From contig DXBT01000016.1 in the NCBI GenBank assembly GCA_019116365.1, positions 5,221 through 69,220 on the forward strand: a stretch of 64,000 nt of DNA, given 5' to 3'. The stretch is from Barnesiella merdipullorum. Lineage in GTDB: Bacteria > Bacteroidota > Bacteroidia > Bacteroidales > Barnesiellaceae. A model generated the notes under the pieces. That model saw nothing but the letters and a program-made list of their open reading frames with translations, had not been told where the DNA came from and did not search any database. The position numbers and the translations under genes were made by a program. How positions within the stretch are numbered: the first letter of the stretch is position 1; each line of letters starts with the position of its first letter. Below, in pieces: positions 8,813 to 17,687 of this stretch.

Positions 8813-9210
8813 TGGTGGAGCTGGAGGGATTCGAACCCTCGTCCAAACGAGGAACTAATGAGCTTTCTACATGCTTATCTTCGCTTTGATTGTCGGGCAC
8901 AGACAAGACCGAAGCCACCAATCTGTACCTTAGTTTCTAAAATTTCATCGTCGGCCCGAAACCTGCCTTCGACTATTTCCGAGATTATTGCACCACCGTT
9001 TCGGAACGCTTCGGAACCACAGCAACCGGGTGATGTCTTGTCTCCGCAACTGTTGCAGAGATTAAGCTAATCTACTGTACTTCGATTAAGCAGCAAGAGC
9101 GTAGTTATTTTCGCCAGTTAAATTTTTGTTGTCTGAGATTATAGAGCGGGGCAACAACGCTCTGCATGCTTACCCACCACTTCTACCCGCTGTCAAAACC
9201 GGTCAGCCCC
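8813..9210 (-). ncRNA. ssrA: Transfer-messenger RNA (tmRNA)
   Basis: Read on the minus strand, the gene begins GGGGCTGACCGGTTTTGACA and ends with the tRNA-like T-arm GGGTTCGAATCCC and CTCCACCA, so CCA is encoded. Inside lies the tag frame GGC GAA AAT AAC TAC GCT CTT GCT GCT TAA at 9086-9115, giving GENNYALAA after the charged alanine. The size of about 398 bases is normal. It rescues stalled ribosomes with SmpB and marks the peptide for proteolysis. A TATCTTTG box at 9254-9261 is the likely promoter. Confidence 0.95.
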
Positions 9211-9253
9211 AGTGGCAGTATGTTCACCCTCGCCGGTTTCCCGTCGGGGACGA

Positions 9254-9261
9254 CAAAGATA
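9254..9261 (-). promoter_or_regulatory. Putative tmRNA promoter -7 box
   Basis: TATCTTTG on the minus strand lies 44 bases before the mature 5' end. This fits a primary transcript trimmed by RNase P. Confidence 0.5.
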
Positions 9262-9317
9262 ATGCTTTTCCGGCAAATATAATCGACTTGGAGCGAAAAA
9301 TAAATCACTCTCCAGCC

Positions 9318-10439
9318 TCAACTCTTCAAGAGCAGAATAAGTTTGATAGCCAGGTCGAAGAGCACGATTTTGGCGTTGGCATTCTGCCCGATGTCATTCT
9401 CGGCATCGCTCAGATGCTTCATGATGGCCTGCACATTGCGCTCGTGTATGAAGGGGGCAAAACGGGTCGAGAACTGCTCCTCCTCGCGGTTCATGTACGA
9501 CAAGTCGGGCACGTGCAGATTATAGATATAGTTTTCGCGCACCATGCGCTGGGCATAGGCCAGGAAGCGACGCAAGCGCTCGCGGCCCAACTCGGCCACC
9601 TCTTCGCTCCACCCCTTCAGGTCCTTGATCTTCCGCCCGTAGGCAAGGCGCGTCACCTGCACGAAATAGTTGAAGAACAGGAGGCTCTCTTCGTTCAGTT
9701 GGAGCGACTCACACGCCCGCAAATAACTGCCCTCGGCCACATGAGCCACAGCCAGGGCATCTTGTGCGGCTATACCGTAGCGGCTTTGCAAGGCCTCGGC
9801 AATGACCGGCGTGGGAAGCGAACGCATCTCGATGAGTTGCGACCGCGACCGTATGGTGCCCAACACCCGCTCGGGGCTGTTGCTCACCAACAGAAACACG
9901 CTGCCGGGATAGGGCTCCTCGAGCAACTTGAGCAGCTTGTTGGCACAAGTGTCGTTCATGCGCTCGGGTAACCAGATAATCATAATCTTATAAGGCGACT
10001 CGTAGCTCTTCAACGACATCTTGCGCAAGATGCTCTCGCTCTCCTCGCCATATATCATGGCCTGCTTGTTCTCGGCATTGATATAGCTCAACCACGCGTC
10101 GAGACCAAAGTAGGTATGATCTTTCAGAAACTCGCACCACTCGGGCAGATAATCGTCGCAAATGCGTTTCTTCTTCTCAACCCTGACCATGGGAAAGACA
10201 AAATGCAAATCGGGATGCGTAAAGGCCTCATACTGCCGGCACGACTGGCACACCCCGCAGGCATCGCCCTGCTGGCGATTGGTGCAGTGTATATACCGGG
10301 CATAGGCCATGGCCATGGCAAACTTGCCTATCCCCTCGGGGCCGCACAACAACTGGGCATGGGCTATGTGGCCGCTATCGACCGAGCGCAGCAACCGCTG
10401 CTTCACCTCGTCCTGCCCGATAATATCTTTGAAAAACAT
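9318..10439 (-). CDS. holB: DNA polymerase III subunit delta' (clamp loader)
   Basis: The 373-residue AAA+ protein has a P-loop GPEGIGKFAM (about 34-43) and a four-cysteine zinc module (CTNRQQGDACGVCQSC, about 52-67). The usual SRC motif reads SRS in TIRSRSQ. Delta' is part of the clamp loader that places the sliding clamp on DNA. The gene lies 22 bases downstream of metF and probably shares its transcript. The C-terminal half is divergent, as usual for delta'. Confidence 0.9.
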   Translation of the reverse strand: MFFKDIIGQDEVKQRLLRSVDSGHIAHAQLLCGPEGIGKFAMAMAYARYIHCTNRQQGDACGVCQSCRQYEAFTHPDLHFVFPMVRVEKKKRICDDYLPEWCEFLKDHTYFGLDAWLSYINAENKQAMIYGEESESILRKMSLKSYESPYKIMIIWLPERMNDTCANKLLKLLEEPYPGSVFLLVSNSPERVLGTIRSRSQLIEMRSLPTPVIAEALQSRYGIAAQDALAVAHVAEGSYLRACESLQLNEESLLFFNYFVQVTRLAYGRKIKDLKGWSEEVAELGRERLRRFLAYAQRMVRENYIYNLHVPDLSYMNREEEQFSTRFAPFIHERNVQAIMKHLSDAENDIGQNANAKIVLFDLAIKLILLLKS

Positions 10440-10461
10440 AGCGCTCTCTTCCTCTTGTCTC

Positions 10462-11418
10462 TTAATAAACCTGCTTGGCTATCCGATACACACTATCGAC
10501 AGCCATGAGCGAATAGAAGTGAATACTGGGTACACCCCGGGCTTTCAACTCGAGCGACTGGGCCGTGCACCACTCGATACCCACCTGCTTTACTTGCGAA
10601 TCGTCCTTGCACTTGGCCACCTCGCGCACCAGTCCGTCGGGTATATCCACATGGAATACCCGCGGCAGCAACGTCAGCTGCGAAGCCTTCGAGATGGGTT
10701 TCAGCCCCGGTACAATAGGCACGGTGATACCGGCAGCCCGGCAGCGAGCTACAAAGTCGAAAAACTTGGAGTTGTCGAAAAACATCTGTGTGACAATATA
10801 GTCGGCCCCCATATCGACCTTGGCCTTCAGCCACTTCATATCCTCGTCGGGGTTGGGCGACTCGTCGTGCTTCTCGGGATAACCGGCCACCCCATAGGAG
10901 AAGGGCCGCGAATTGACCACATCCATGCGGGTACCATCGATAAAGTATCCCTCGTTGAAACGGTTCACCTGTTGTTCCAGTTCGATGGCATGCTCATAAC
11001 CGCCCGGCATGGCCGTGTAGCGACTCTCGTGCTTGGCCTTGTCGCCCCGCAGAATAAGCAGGTCGCATATACCCAGGAAGTTGAGGTCGATCAAGGCATA
11101 CTCCGTCTCATGAGCCGTAAAGCCGCTGCATATCATGTGCGGCACCGTGGGTATCTGATACTTGTTTTTAATGGCGGCAGCCACCGCTACCGTGCCCGGT
11201 CGGCTGCGCTCCGAGACCCGGCGGAACAACCCGTCGGCCGTATCCTTGTAAACCATCTCGCTGCGATGTGTCGTTATGTTGATATACAACGGGTCAAACT
11301 CGCGCAACGTATCGATAGTCTTGAACGACTTCTCGATGCTGCTCCCCTTCAGAGGGGGTAATATTTCAAACGAAAAACCGGTACTCCCGGTATTCTTTAG
11401 CAAATCGGCAACCTTCAT
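10462..11418 (-). CDS. metF: 5,10-methylenetetrahydrofolate reductase
   Basis: The 318-residue FAD enzyme reduces methylene-THF to methyl-THF for methionine synthesis. The N-terminal strand FSFEILPP carries the conserved active-site glutamate, followed by NITTHRSE, LRGDKAKHES and the segment GADYIVTQMFFDN, all typical of MetF. Length matches the family. A TACATTTG box at 11503-11510 gives a leader of about 75 bases with a GCGAGGaCCTCGC hairpin. It is the first gene of a metF-holB unit. Confidence 0.95.
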   Translation of the reverse strand: MKVADLLKNTGSTGFSFEILPPLKGSSIEKSFKTIDTLREFDPLYINITTHRSEMVYKDTADGLFRRVSERSRPGTVAVAAAIKNKYQIPTVPHMICSGFTAHETEYALIDLNFLGICDLLILRGDKAKHESRYTAMPGGYEHAIELEQQVNRFNEGYFIDGTRMDVVNSRPFSYGVAGYPEKHDESPNPDEDMKWLKAKVDMGADYIVTQMFFDNSKFFDFVARCRAAGITVPIVPGLKPISKASQLTLLPRVFHVDIPDGLVREVAKCKDDSQVKQVGIEWCTAQSLELKARGVPSIHFYSLMAVDSVYRIAKQVY

Positions 11419-11502
11419 ATCTGTTTTTTTGCGAGGTCCTCGCCGGGGGCTGTCACGCCCGACGGGTCACCCTCCTGTTCGACACATCTTTTTTACGAAA
11501 GA

Positions 11503-11510
11503 CAAATGTA
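11503..11510 (-). promoter_or_regulatory. Putative metF promoter -7 box
   Basis: TACATTTG on the minus strand. The leader that follows contains the palindrome GCGAGGaCCTCGC at 11431-11443. Confidence 0.5.
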
Positions 11511-11667
11511 CAATAAAATCCCGAAAAAGAGAAAAACCGCTATCTCTTTCCATTTCAACTGTTAAAGACTATATACAAACTGCCCTATCTCGATTCACAT
11601 TACTTAAAATAGATTAAATCCAAGCAAATTTCTTCCCAAATATTATGTTTGAAAACATATTTGCCCC

Positions 11668-11675
11668 TATATTTG
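11668..11675 (+). promoter_or_regulatory. Putative rubredoxin promoter -7 box in a 514-base intergenic region
   Basis: TATATTTG is preceded by TTTG at 11648-11651 with a slightly short 16-base spacer. The start codon lies about 250 bases downstream, so the leader is long. I see no riboswitch class or further gene between 11419 and 11932. Confidence 0.4.
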
Positions 11676-11932
11676 CACTGTGTTTTTCATGGTATTAGAT
11701 TTAAGGTTAACAAAGATTGGTTGTCGTGAGACAATCAATTTTTTTTGTGCCTACTCAAAACCTACTTACTCCCGGAGGTCAGCCCCCAAAAATGTTAGAA
11801 TATCCAAACAATACCCAAAAAACGGGAGGTAATTTGGTTTATATACCCAAAGATTGTATTTTTATCGCCGAGATAAGTCCTCATTCAGGACAGGACCTAA
11901 TAAAAACCTATTTTTATAAAAGAAAGACTGAT

Positions 11933-12097
11933 ATGAAAAAGTACATTTGCACAGCTTGTGAATGGGTTTACGACCCCGCAGTAGGTGATCCCGATGGTGG
12001 AATCGCTCCCGGCACTCCCTTTGAAGATCTGCCCGAAGATTGGGTTTGCCCGGTTTGCGGCCTTGGTAAAGACGCATTCGAGGAGGTGAGCGAGTAA
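11933..12097 (+). CDS. rub: Rubredoxin
   Basis: The 54-residue protein has the two iron-binding cysteine pairs C6-x2-C9 (CTAC) and C39-x2-C42 (CPVCG), with the usual WVYDPAVGDPDGGI and DLPEDWVCP stretches. It is a small one-electron carrier in anaerobes, often serving oxygen or peroxide reduction. The frame is open for 72 codons further upstream, but that part has no rubredoxin similarity, so the ATG at 11933 was chosen. It appears monocistronic, ending in the hairpin at 12124. Confidence 0.95.
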   Translation: MKKYICTACEWVYDPAVGDPDGGIAPGTPFEDLPEDWVCPVCGLGKDAFEEVSE

Positions 12098-12123
12098 TTT
12101 GCACTCCCCCCCTTACACCATAG

Positions 12124-12159
12124 AGAGTCTGTATCGCCCGGCGGTGCAGACTCTTTTTT
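12124..12159 (+). terminator. Terminator after rubredoxin
   Basis: AGAGTCTG (12124-12131) pairs with CAGACTCT (12147-12154) and runs into six T. Confidence 0.8.
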
Positions 12160-12190
12160 ATTCACCCACTCGATGACGACGTGTAGGCCA

Positions 12191-12316
12191 CCCCGCACTC
12201 GATGCGGGGTCCAGAAGTGAGTGTTCGTGGGGATTCTCCTTTACGGGAATTCTCTACCCGGGCTCTCATGGATTCCGCATCGTAGTGCGGAATGACAGAA
12301 ACAGCACGGAATGACA
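12191..12316. repeat. Cluster of small palindromes and a short direct repeat
   Basis: CCCCGCA-CTCGA-TGCGGGG (12191-12209) is followed by ATTCCGCA-TCGTAG-TGCGGAAT (12272-12293). CGGAATGACA occurs twice (12288-12297 and 12307-12316). No gene fits here. This resembles an intergenic palindromic repeat element. Confidence 0.5.
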
Positions 12317-12369
12317 AGATCCGCAAAAAAAATTTAGGTCATTTCAGATTCTCTACAAAATCAATTGTA

Positions 12370-12377
12370 TAAATTTG
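12370..12377 (+). promoter_or_regulatory. TAAATTTG box four bases before the response regulator start
   Basis: It is a perfect -7 consensus. Because the ATG is at 12382, the message would be leaderless or nearly so. Confidence 0.4.
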
Positions 12378-12381
12378 AGAC

Positions 12382-13065
12382 ATGAAAATACTGATTGTTG
12401 AAGACGAACCCTCTCTGCGGGAGATCATGCAACGGGCATTGACCCAAGAACACTATGTGGTCGAAACCGCCACGACCTATGCCGAAGCCGATGCCAAGCT
12501 GGCGGCCTACACCTATGACTGTATCCTGCTCGACATCATGCTGCCCGACGGTAACGGGCTGCATCTGCTCGAGCACCTCAAGCAACAACGCAAGCGCGAC
12601 AACGTCATCATCATCTCGGCCCGCGACTCGCTCGACGACAAGATTCTGGGGCTCGACATGGGGGCCGACGACTATCTGCCCAAGCCCTTCCACACGGCCG
12701 AACTGCTGGCCCGCATCAAGAGCGTGCTGCGTCGCGGCAAAAGCGGGGGCGAAATGGAGCTGCGCCTGGGCAACGTGTCGCTCGAGCCCGAGAGTTCGCG
12801 GGTGCGGGTGGCCGGCAGCGAGTTGCCCCTCCTGAAGAAAGAGTTTGACATTCTGCTATACTTCATGCAGCGGCCCAATCACCTGGTCGATAAATCGGTT
12901 TTGGCCGAAGCCGTATGGGGCGACCACGCCGACCAGGCCGACAACTTCCACTTCGTATATGCCCAAATGAAGAACCTGCGCCGCAAACTGACCGAAGCCG
13001 GCGCCGACATCGAGATAAAATCCATTTACGGGTTTGGCTATAAACTCATTCCCCCGACCGAATAA
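12382..13065 (+). CDS. OmpR-family response regulator
   Basis: The 227-residue protein has a receiver domain (acidic VEDEP at 6-10, phospho-acceptor Asp51 in LLDIMLPDGNG, conserved Lys in LPKPF) and a C-terminal winged helix (about 130-224, ending SIYGFGYKL). It is followed 18 bases later by its histidine kinase, and then by a PepSY-like periplasmic protein. The signal sensed cannot be read from the sequence. The regulated genes may include the PepSY-like gene. Confidence 0.93.
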   Translation: MKILIVEDEPSLREIMQRALTQEHYVVETATTYAEADAKLAAYTYDCILLDIMLPDGNGLHLLEHLKQQRKRDNVIIISARDSLDDKILGLDMGADDYLPKPFHTAELLARIKSVLRRGKSGGEMELRLGNVSLEPESSRVRVAGSELPLLKKEFDILLYFMQRPNHLVDKSVLAEAVWGDHADQADNFHFVYAQMKNLRRKLTEAGADIEIKSIYGFGYKLIPPTE

Positions 13066-13083
13066 AAAACTCTTTCTTGCCGC

Positions 13084-14373
13084 ATGAAACTGATTTATCG
13101 CATCGCATTGCGCCTATCGGCCGTACTCATCCCGCTCATGGCATTGTGGGCTACACTGTTCTACTTCATGACTGTCGATGAGATTAACGACGAGGCCGAC
13201 GATGCCCTTGGCGATTACTCCGAGCTGATTATCATTCGCATGCTGGCCGGACGAGAACTGCCGCCCCTGAACGACGGCTCGAACAACAGCTACTCGATTA
13301 CCCCCATCCCCCGGGAGTATGCCGAGTCGAAATCGCATATCGAATACTACGACGCCGAAGTCTATATCCCCGAAAAGGAGGAGACCGAGCCGGCCCGTAT
13401 CCTCTCGACCATCTTCTGCGACAACGACGACAACTACTACGAACTGAAGGTGGCCATGCCTACGTTTGAAAAAGAGGATTTGGTACGCACCATTCTCTTT
13501 TGGATTATCCTGCTCTACTTCACGCTACTCATTACCTTAATAGGGGTAACCACCTGGATATTCCACCGCAGCATGAGGCCTCTATACGACCTGTTGCAGT
13601 GGCTCGACCGCTTCACCCCGGGCAAACCCGGTTCGCCAGTTCCCGACAATACAAACATCACCGAGTTTCACAAACTCAACCAGGCCGTGCAAGAAGCAGC
13701 CGACCGTTCGCTGGTACTCTTTGAGCAACAAAAGCAATTCATTGGCAATGCCTCGCACGAACTGCAAACCCCGCTGGCCATCCTGGGGAACCGCATCGAA
13801 TGGTTGCTCGACAATACCGAACCGAACGAGAAGCAGGTCGAAGAGCTGTTCAAGATGCAACGGTCGTTGAATCATATCGTGCGCCTCAACAAAACCCTGT
13901 TGCTGCTCACCAAAATCGAGAACGGGCAGTTCCCCGAGAGCTCCCCGGTCGATATTGCCGCACTCATCGGCGAACAGGCCCCACTCTACAACGAGATTTA
14001 CGAGTCGCGCCATATTGACTGCCACCTCGACCTTCCCGACCATTTCGTAGTATCCATGAACGACTCGCTGGCCTCGACCCTTGTCACCAACCTGCTCAAA
14101 AACGCCTACGTCCACACCGAGCCCGGTCATCGCATCGACATCTCGCTACACAACGGCACACTCACCATCGCCAACGACGGTGATACTCCGCTCGATGCCG
14201 CCCACATATTCGACCGCTTCTACCAGGGCCACAAAAAAGAGGGCTCTACCGGTCTGGGGCTGGCACTGGTCAAGGCCGTGTGCCGCTACTACAACCTCCA
14301 CATCGAGTATCGCCATGCCAACGGGCGGCACTACTTTATCGTCACCTGGCCCCTCAAACGAAAAGAAAAATGA
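13084..14373 (+). CDS. Sensor histidine kinase
   Basis: The 429-residue membrane kinase has a first helix at about 7-30, a periplasmic loop of roughly 110 residues rich in acidic positions, and a second helix near 138-160. A HAMP-like linker, HisKA with the phosphorylated His225 in NASHELQTPLA, and an ATPase domain with N-box (NLLKNAYVHT), DNDG-type segment and GLGLALVKA follow. It should phosphorylate the regulator encoded directly upstream. The stimulus is unknown. Confidence 0.92.
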   Translation: MKLIYRIALRLSAVLIPLMALWATLFYFMTVDEINDEADDALGDYSELIIIRMLAGRELPPLNDGSNNSYSITPIPREYAESKSHIEYYDAEVYIPEKEETEPARILSTIFCDNDDNYYELKVAMPTFEKEDLVRTILFWIILLYFTLLITLIGVTTWIFHRSMRPLYDLLQWLDRFTPGKPGSPVPDNTNITEFHKLNQAVQEAADRSLVLFEQQKQFIGNASHELQTPLAILGNRIEWLLDNTEPNEKQVEELFKMQRSLNHIVRLNKTLLLLTKIENGQFPESSPVDIAALIGEQAPLYNEIYESRHIDCHLDLPDHFVVSMNDSLASTLVTNLLKNAYVHTEPGHRIDISLHNGTLTIANDGDTPLDAAHIFDRFYQGHKKEGSTGLGLALVKAVCRYYNLHIEYRHANGRHYFIVTWPLKRKEK

Positions 14374-14478
14374 TTTTTTTCGAGAAATTTCCCAAAATTT
14401 CAAATTCACTTCAAAATTGGACTCGATCTTTGTACCATCAAACGAAAACAATGTATCACTAATAAATCTTTGAAAGTT

Positions 14479-14919
14479 ATGAAAAAGTTATTGATTCTCT
14501 CGACAATTCTGATGGTATTGGGTATCGCAACCGCTTGCGCCGACAACGACAAACCCATCGCCGTAACCCAGTTGCCCGCCAAGGCTCAACAATTCATCAA
14601 GACCCACTTCCCCAAAGAGAAGGTGGCCCTGGCCAAACTCGAGCAGGAAATTTTCGAAACCCGCTACGAAGTGGTATTTACCAGCGGTTCCAAGGTAGAG
14701 TTCTTGAAAGACGGTGAATGGAAAGAGATCGACTGCAAATACTCGACAGTGCCCACGGCTGTTATCCCTGCCCAAATTGCCCAATATGTATCGCAAAACT
14801 ATCCCGATACGAAAGTCGTACAAATAGACCGCGACAAACGCGACTATGAGGTAAAGATTACCAACGGACTGGAACTGACATTCGACAAACAGTTCAACCT
14901 GATAGACATCGACGACTAA
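14479..14919 (+). CDS. PepSY-like periplasmic protein
   Basis: From the ATG at 14479 the protein has 146 residues. It starts with a signal sequence (MKKLLILSTILMVLGIATACA) whose cysteine could also make it a lipoprotein. Two PepSY-like repeats follow (LPAKAQQFIKTHFPKEKV... and IPAQIAQYVSQNYPDTKV...), the PF11396-type arrangement. Such proteins are commonly encoded beside two-component systems in Bacteroidetes and may be their output or modulator. An in-frame ATG nine bases upstream is also possible. Confidence 0.8.
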   Translation: MKKLLILSTILMVLGIATACADNDKPIAVTQLPAKAQQFIKTHFPKEKVALAKLEQEIFETRYEVVFTSGSKVEFLKDGEWKEIDCKYSTVPTAVIPAQIAQYVSQNYPDTKVVQIDRDKRDYEVKITNGLELTFDKQFNLIDIDD

Positions 14920-14944
14920 GGGAACACCCTGTCGTCGATACCCG

Positions 14945-14975
14945 GCCCGCCTCACGGGAGTGAGGCGGGCTTTTT
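14945..14975 (+). terminator. Terminator after the PepSY-like gene
   Basis: GCCCGCCTCAC and GTGAGGCGGGC form an 11-bp perfect stem with a GGGA loop, followed by TTTTT. Confidence 0.9.
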
Positions 14976-15010
14976 GTCATCTCCTTCCCCTCGCCCACAA
15001 CCCTTGGCAC

Positions 15011-15049
15011 AAAAAAAACGCCGCCAGAGAGCAAACCCTCCGGCGGCGC
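15011..15049 (-). terminator. Terminator of serine palmitoyltransferase gene
   Basis: On the minus strand the stem CGCCGCCGGAGG/CTCTGGCGGCG runs into eight T (AAAAAAAA at 15011-15018 on plus). Confidence 0.8.
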
Positions 15050-15069
15050 TAAACAACCTATACTTATAC

Positions 15070-16257
15070 TTATTTAATAATCTCGAGACGTTTGAAGCAC
15101 TTCTCGATCTTGTCGAGAGCGATATCAACTTGAGCACGCGTGTGCGTAGCCATCAGCGAGAAGCGAATCAACGTATCCTTGGGAGCTACTGCGGGAGCTA
15201 CTACCGGGTTTACAAAGATGCCCTCGTCGAAGAGGTCGCGCGTTACTCTGAAGGTCTTTTCGTTATCGCGGATGAAGAGCGGGATGATAGGCGTGCAGGT
15301 ATTACCAATCTCACACCCGATGCGGCGGAAGCCCTCGAGTGCATAGTTGGTTACATCCCACAAGTTGGCGATACGCTCGGGCTCGCTCTCCATGATATCC
15401 AAGGCGGCACCTACGGCGGCCGTCGAAGCCGGCGTGATACTTGCACTGAAGATATACGAACGGGAGTTGTGACGCAGATAGTTGGCCGTCACCTTGTCGG
15501 TAGCAATGAAACCACCCAGCGAAGCCAGCGACTTACTGAAGGTACCCATGATGAGATCAACATCATCGGCTACCCCGAAGTGATCGCAAGTACCCCGACC
15601 GTTGCGGCCAAAGACACCGATACCATGAGCCTCATCGACCATCACGGCAGCATTGTACTGCTTGGCCAGACGCACAATCTCGGGCAGGTTGGCTACATCG
15701 CCCTCCATCGAGAATACGCCATCGGTAACAATCAATTTCACTTTGTCGGGATCGCAATTACGCAACTGCTCCTCAAGCGACTGCATATCATTATGACGAT
15801 ATTTCACAGGCGTAGAGAACGACAACCGACGGCCTTCGATAATCGAGGCATGGTCGAGCTCGTCCCACAAAATATAGTCGCCACGACCTGTCACACACGA
15901 TACGACACCCAGGTTTACCTGGAATCCCGTGGAATAAATAATAGCCTCCTCTTTACCCACAAACTTGGCCAACCGATGTTCCAACTCTTCGTGAATATCG
16001 AGCGTACCGTTCAAGAAGCGCGAACCGGCACAGCCCGTACCATATTTGCGAATGGCAGCAATAGCAGCTTCTTTGATTTTGGGGTGATTGGTAAGGCCCA
16101 AATAGCTGTTCGAACCGAACATTAAAACTTTCTTACCATTGATTAAGACTTCGGTATCCTGATCGCTTTCTATCTTGCGGAAATAAGGATAAACACCTAG
16201 TGCCTTGGCTTTCTGCGGAGCATCATACTTCGACAGTTTTTCTTGCATCAACTTCAT
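15070..16257 (-). CDS. spt: Serine palmitoyltransferase (PLP-dependent alpha-oxoamine synthase)
   Basis: The 395-residue protein condenses serine with a fatty acyl-CoA to 3-ketosphinganine, the first step of sphingolipid synthesis. The alpha-oxoamine synthase features are present: GSNSYLGL, GTGCAGSRFLNGT, His136 stacking on PLP in DELDHASI, DEAHGIG (Asp208, His211), and the PLP lysine Lys242 in GTFSKSLASLGG. KBL and BioF are relatives, but the N-terminal extension (MKLMQEKLSKYDAPQKAKALGVYPYF) and overall motif set match the Bacteroides enzyme. A TACCTTTG promoter box lies at 16341-16348. Confidence 0.92.
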   Translation of the reverse strand: MKLMQEKLSKYDAPQKAKALGVYPYFRKIESDQDTEVLINGKKVLMFGSNSYLGLTNHPKIKEAAIAAIRKYGTGCAGSRFLNGTLDIHEELEHRLAKFVGKEEAIIYSTGFQVNLGVVSCVTGRGDYILWDELDHASIIEGRRLSFSTPVKYRHNDMQSLEEQLRNCDPDKVKLIVTDGVFSMEGDVANLPEIVRLAKQYNAAVMVDEAHGIGVFGRNGRGTCDHFGVADDVDLIMGTFSKSLASLGGFIATDKVTANYLRHNSRSYIFSASITPASTAAVGAALDIMESEPERIANLWDVTNYALEGFRRIGCEIGNTCTPIIPLFIRDNEKTFRVTRDLFDEGIFVNPVVAPAVAPKDTLIRFSLMATHTRAQVDIALDKIEKCFKRLEIIK

Positions 16258-16340
16258 AGTTTATTCCTATATCTATTTTATTATAAACTATTTGCACAAC
16301 CAGGACTTTCTCTGTAAAGCACCTTGGAAAATACAGGGTG

Positions 16341-16348
16341 CAAAGGTA
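16341..16348 (-). promoter_or_regulatory. Putative spt promoter -7 box in a divergent 371-base intergenic region
   Basis: TACCTTTG on the minus strand, with a TTTC 17 bases upstream in the -33 position, gives a leader of about 77 bases. The other half of this AT-rich region (16350-16628) must hold the lpxD promoter, but no perfect box is seen there. Confidence 0.5.
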
Positions 16349-16628
16349 ACACAATTATCCGAATTGAAATCATTTTTCACTTAAAAAAATCGCCGATTGT
16401 TTCAAAAAAATTTCATACCCAACCCTGTCACAACCTGCGACTTAGCTACCTCGAGCCTCTCGAAGTCAAAATTTGGAACATCCCATATATGCCTAACTAT
16501 CAACTCTATACAACAAGTGCCACACAAAACTTGTAATTGTTTTGTAATAAATTCTACCCGTTATTACCCAGAATTTGAAAAAAATTGCGAAATTTGCCGA
16601 TTGTATAACCATATGACAGAGAACCAAT

Positions 16629-17675
16629 ATGAAATTCTCAGCGCAACAAATCGCAGATTTCCTGCATGGAGAGGTGGTGGGCAATGCTTCGGTCGAGGTA
16701 AGCAACCTGTCTAAAATCGAAGAAGGCACCCCCGGTACTCTCACCTTCCTGGCCAACCCCAAATACACACACTATATTTACCAGACTCATGCCAGCATCG
16801 TACTGGTTCATCGTGAGTTCGAGCCCGAGCATCCCATCGAGGCCACCCTCATCAAGGTCGATGACCCCTATGCCTGCCTGGCCATGTTGCTCAACCTGGT
16901 AAACGAGGCGCTCACGGCCAAACAGGGCATCGAGCAACCCAACTATGTAGCCTCGAGTGTCACCCTCCCCGACGACATCTATCTGGGAGCCTTCGCCTAT
17001 ATTGGCGAACGGGTGAAACTGGGGAAGAAGGTAAAAATCTATCCCCAGGTATATGTGGGCAACGACGTGGTCATTGGCGACAACGTAACCCTCTACCCGG
17101 GCGTAAAAATCTATCACAGCTGCGTGATTGGCAACAACTGCACCCTGCACGCCGGCGTAGTGATTGGAGCCGACGGTTTCGGATTTGCTCCGCAAGCCAA
17201 CGGTGAATATGCCAAGATTGCCCAGATAGGTAACGTCGTTCTCGAAGATAATGTCGAGATTGGTGCCAACACCACCATCGACCGTGCCACCATGGGTTCG
17301 ACTGTCATCCACAAAGGAGTGAAACTCGACAACCTCATACAAATAGCCCACAACGTAGAGGTGGGCGAGCACACGGTAATCGCCGCACAAGCCGGTATTG
17401 CCGGGTCGGCCAAGGTGGGCAGCCACGCCATGATAGGCGGACAGGTAGGCGTTGCCGGACACATCAGACTGGGCGACCGCATACAGGTAGGAGCCCAATC
17501 GGGTATCCCCAACCATGTCGATGACGACGCCGTCATCATGGGCTATCCGGCCGTACCCTCCAAAGAGTTTGCCCGACAGGTCGTTTACATCAAGCGCCTG
17601 CCCGACCTCACCCGCACCGTAAAAGAGCTCTCGAAGGAGATTGAGTCGCTGAAAGAACAATTGAAAAACAAATAA
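16629..17675 (+). CDS. lpxD: UDP-3-O-(3-hydroxyacyl)glucosamine N-acyltransferase
   Basis: The 348-residue protein adds the second 3-hydroxyacyl chain in lipid A synthesis. An N-terminal uridine-binding domain (about 1-100) precedes a left-handed beta-helix of hexapeptide repeats (about 105-310, for example IGDNVTLYPGVKIYHSCVIGNNC). The catalytic histidine is probably in DNLIQIAHNVEVG. A short coiled C-terminus (KELSKEIESLKEQLK) ends the protein. It is first in the lpxD-lpxC/fabZ-lpxA operon, 12 bases before the next gene. Confidence 0.95.
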   Translation: MKFSAQQIADFLHGEVVGNASVEVSNLSKIEEGTPGTLTFLANPKYTHYIYQTHASIVLVHREFEPEHPIEATLIKVDDPYACLAMLLNLVNEALTAKQGIEQPNYVASSVTLPDDIYLGAFAYIGERVKLGKKVKIYPQVYVGNDVVIGDNVTLYPGVKIYHSCVIGNNCTLHAGVVIGADGFGFAPQANGEYAKIAQIGNVVLEDNVEIGANTTIDRATMGSTVIHKGVKLDNLIQIAHNVEVGEHTVIAAQAGIAGSAKVGSHAMIGGQVGVAGHIRLGDRIQVGAQSGIPNHVDDDAVIMGYPAVPSKEFARQVVYIKRLPDLTRTVKELSKEIESLKEQLKNK

Positions 17676-17687
17676 AACAGAATATCG

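Noticed and set aside
8813..8850. Isolated tRNA-like T-arm and CCA end suggesting a tRNA gene
   Set aside because: No anticodon arm follows; the 5' partner and tag frame show that it is the tRNA-like part of tmRNA.
8640..9070. Plus-strand frames across the tmRNA gene
   Set aside because: The stretch is explained by the tmRNA and its terminator on the minus strand.
11717..11932. N-terminal extension of rubredoxin by 72 residues
   Set aside because: The extension has no similarity to any domain, and the start at 11933 gives a canonical 54-residue rubredoxin.
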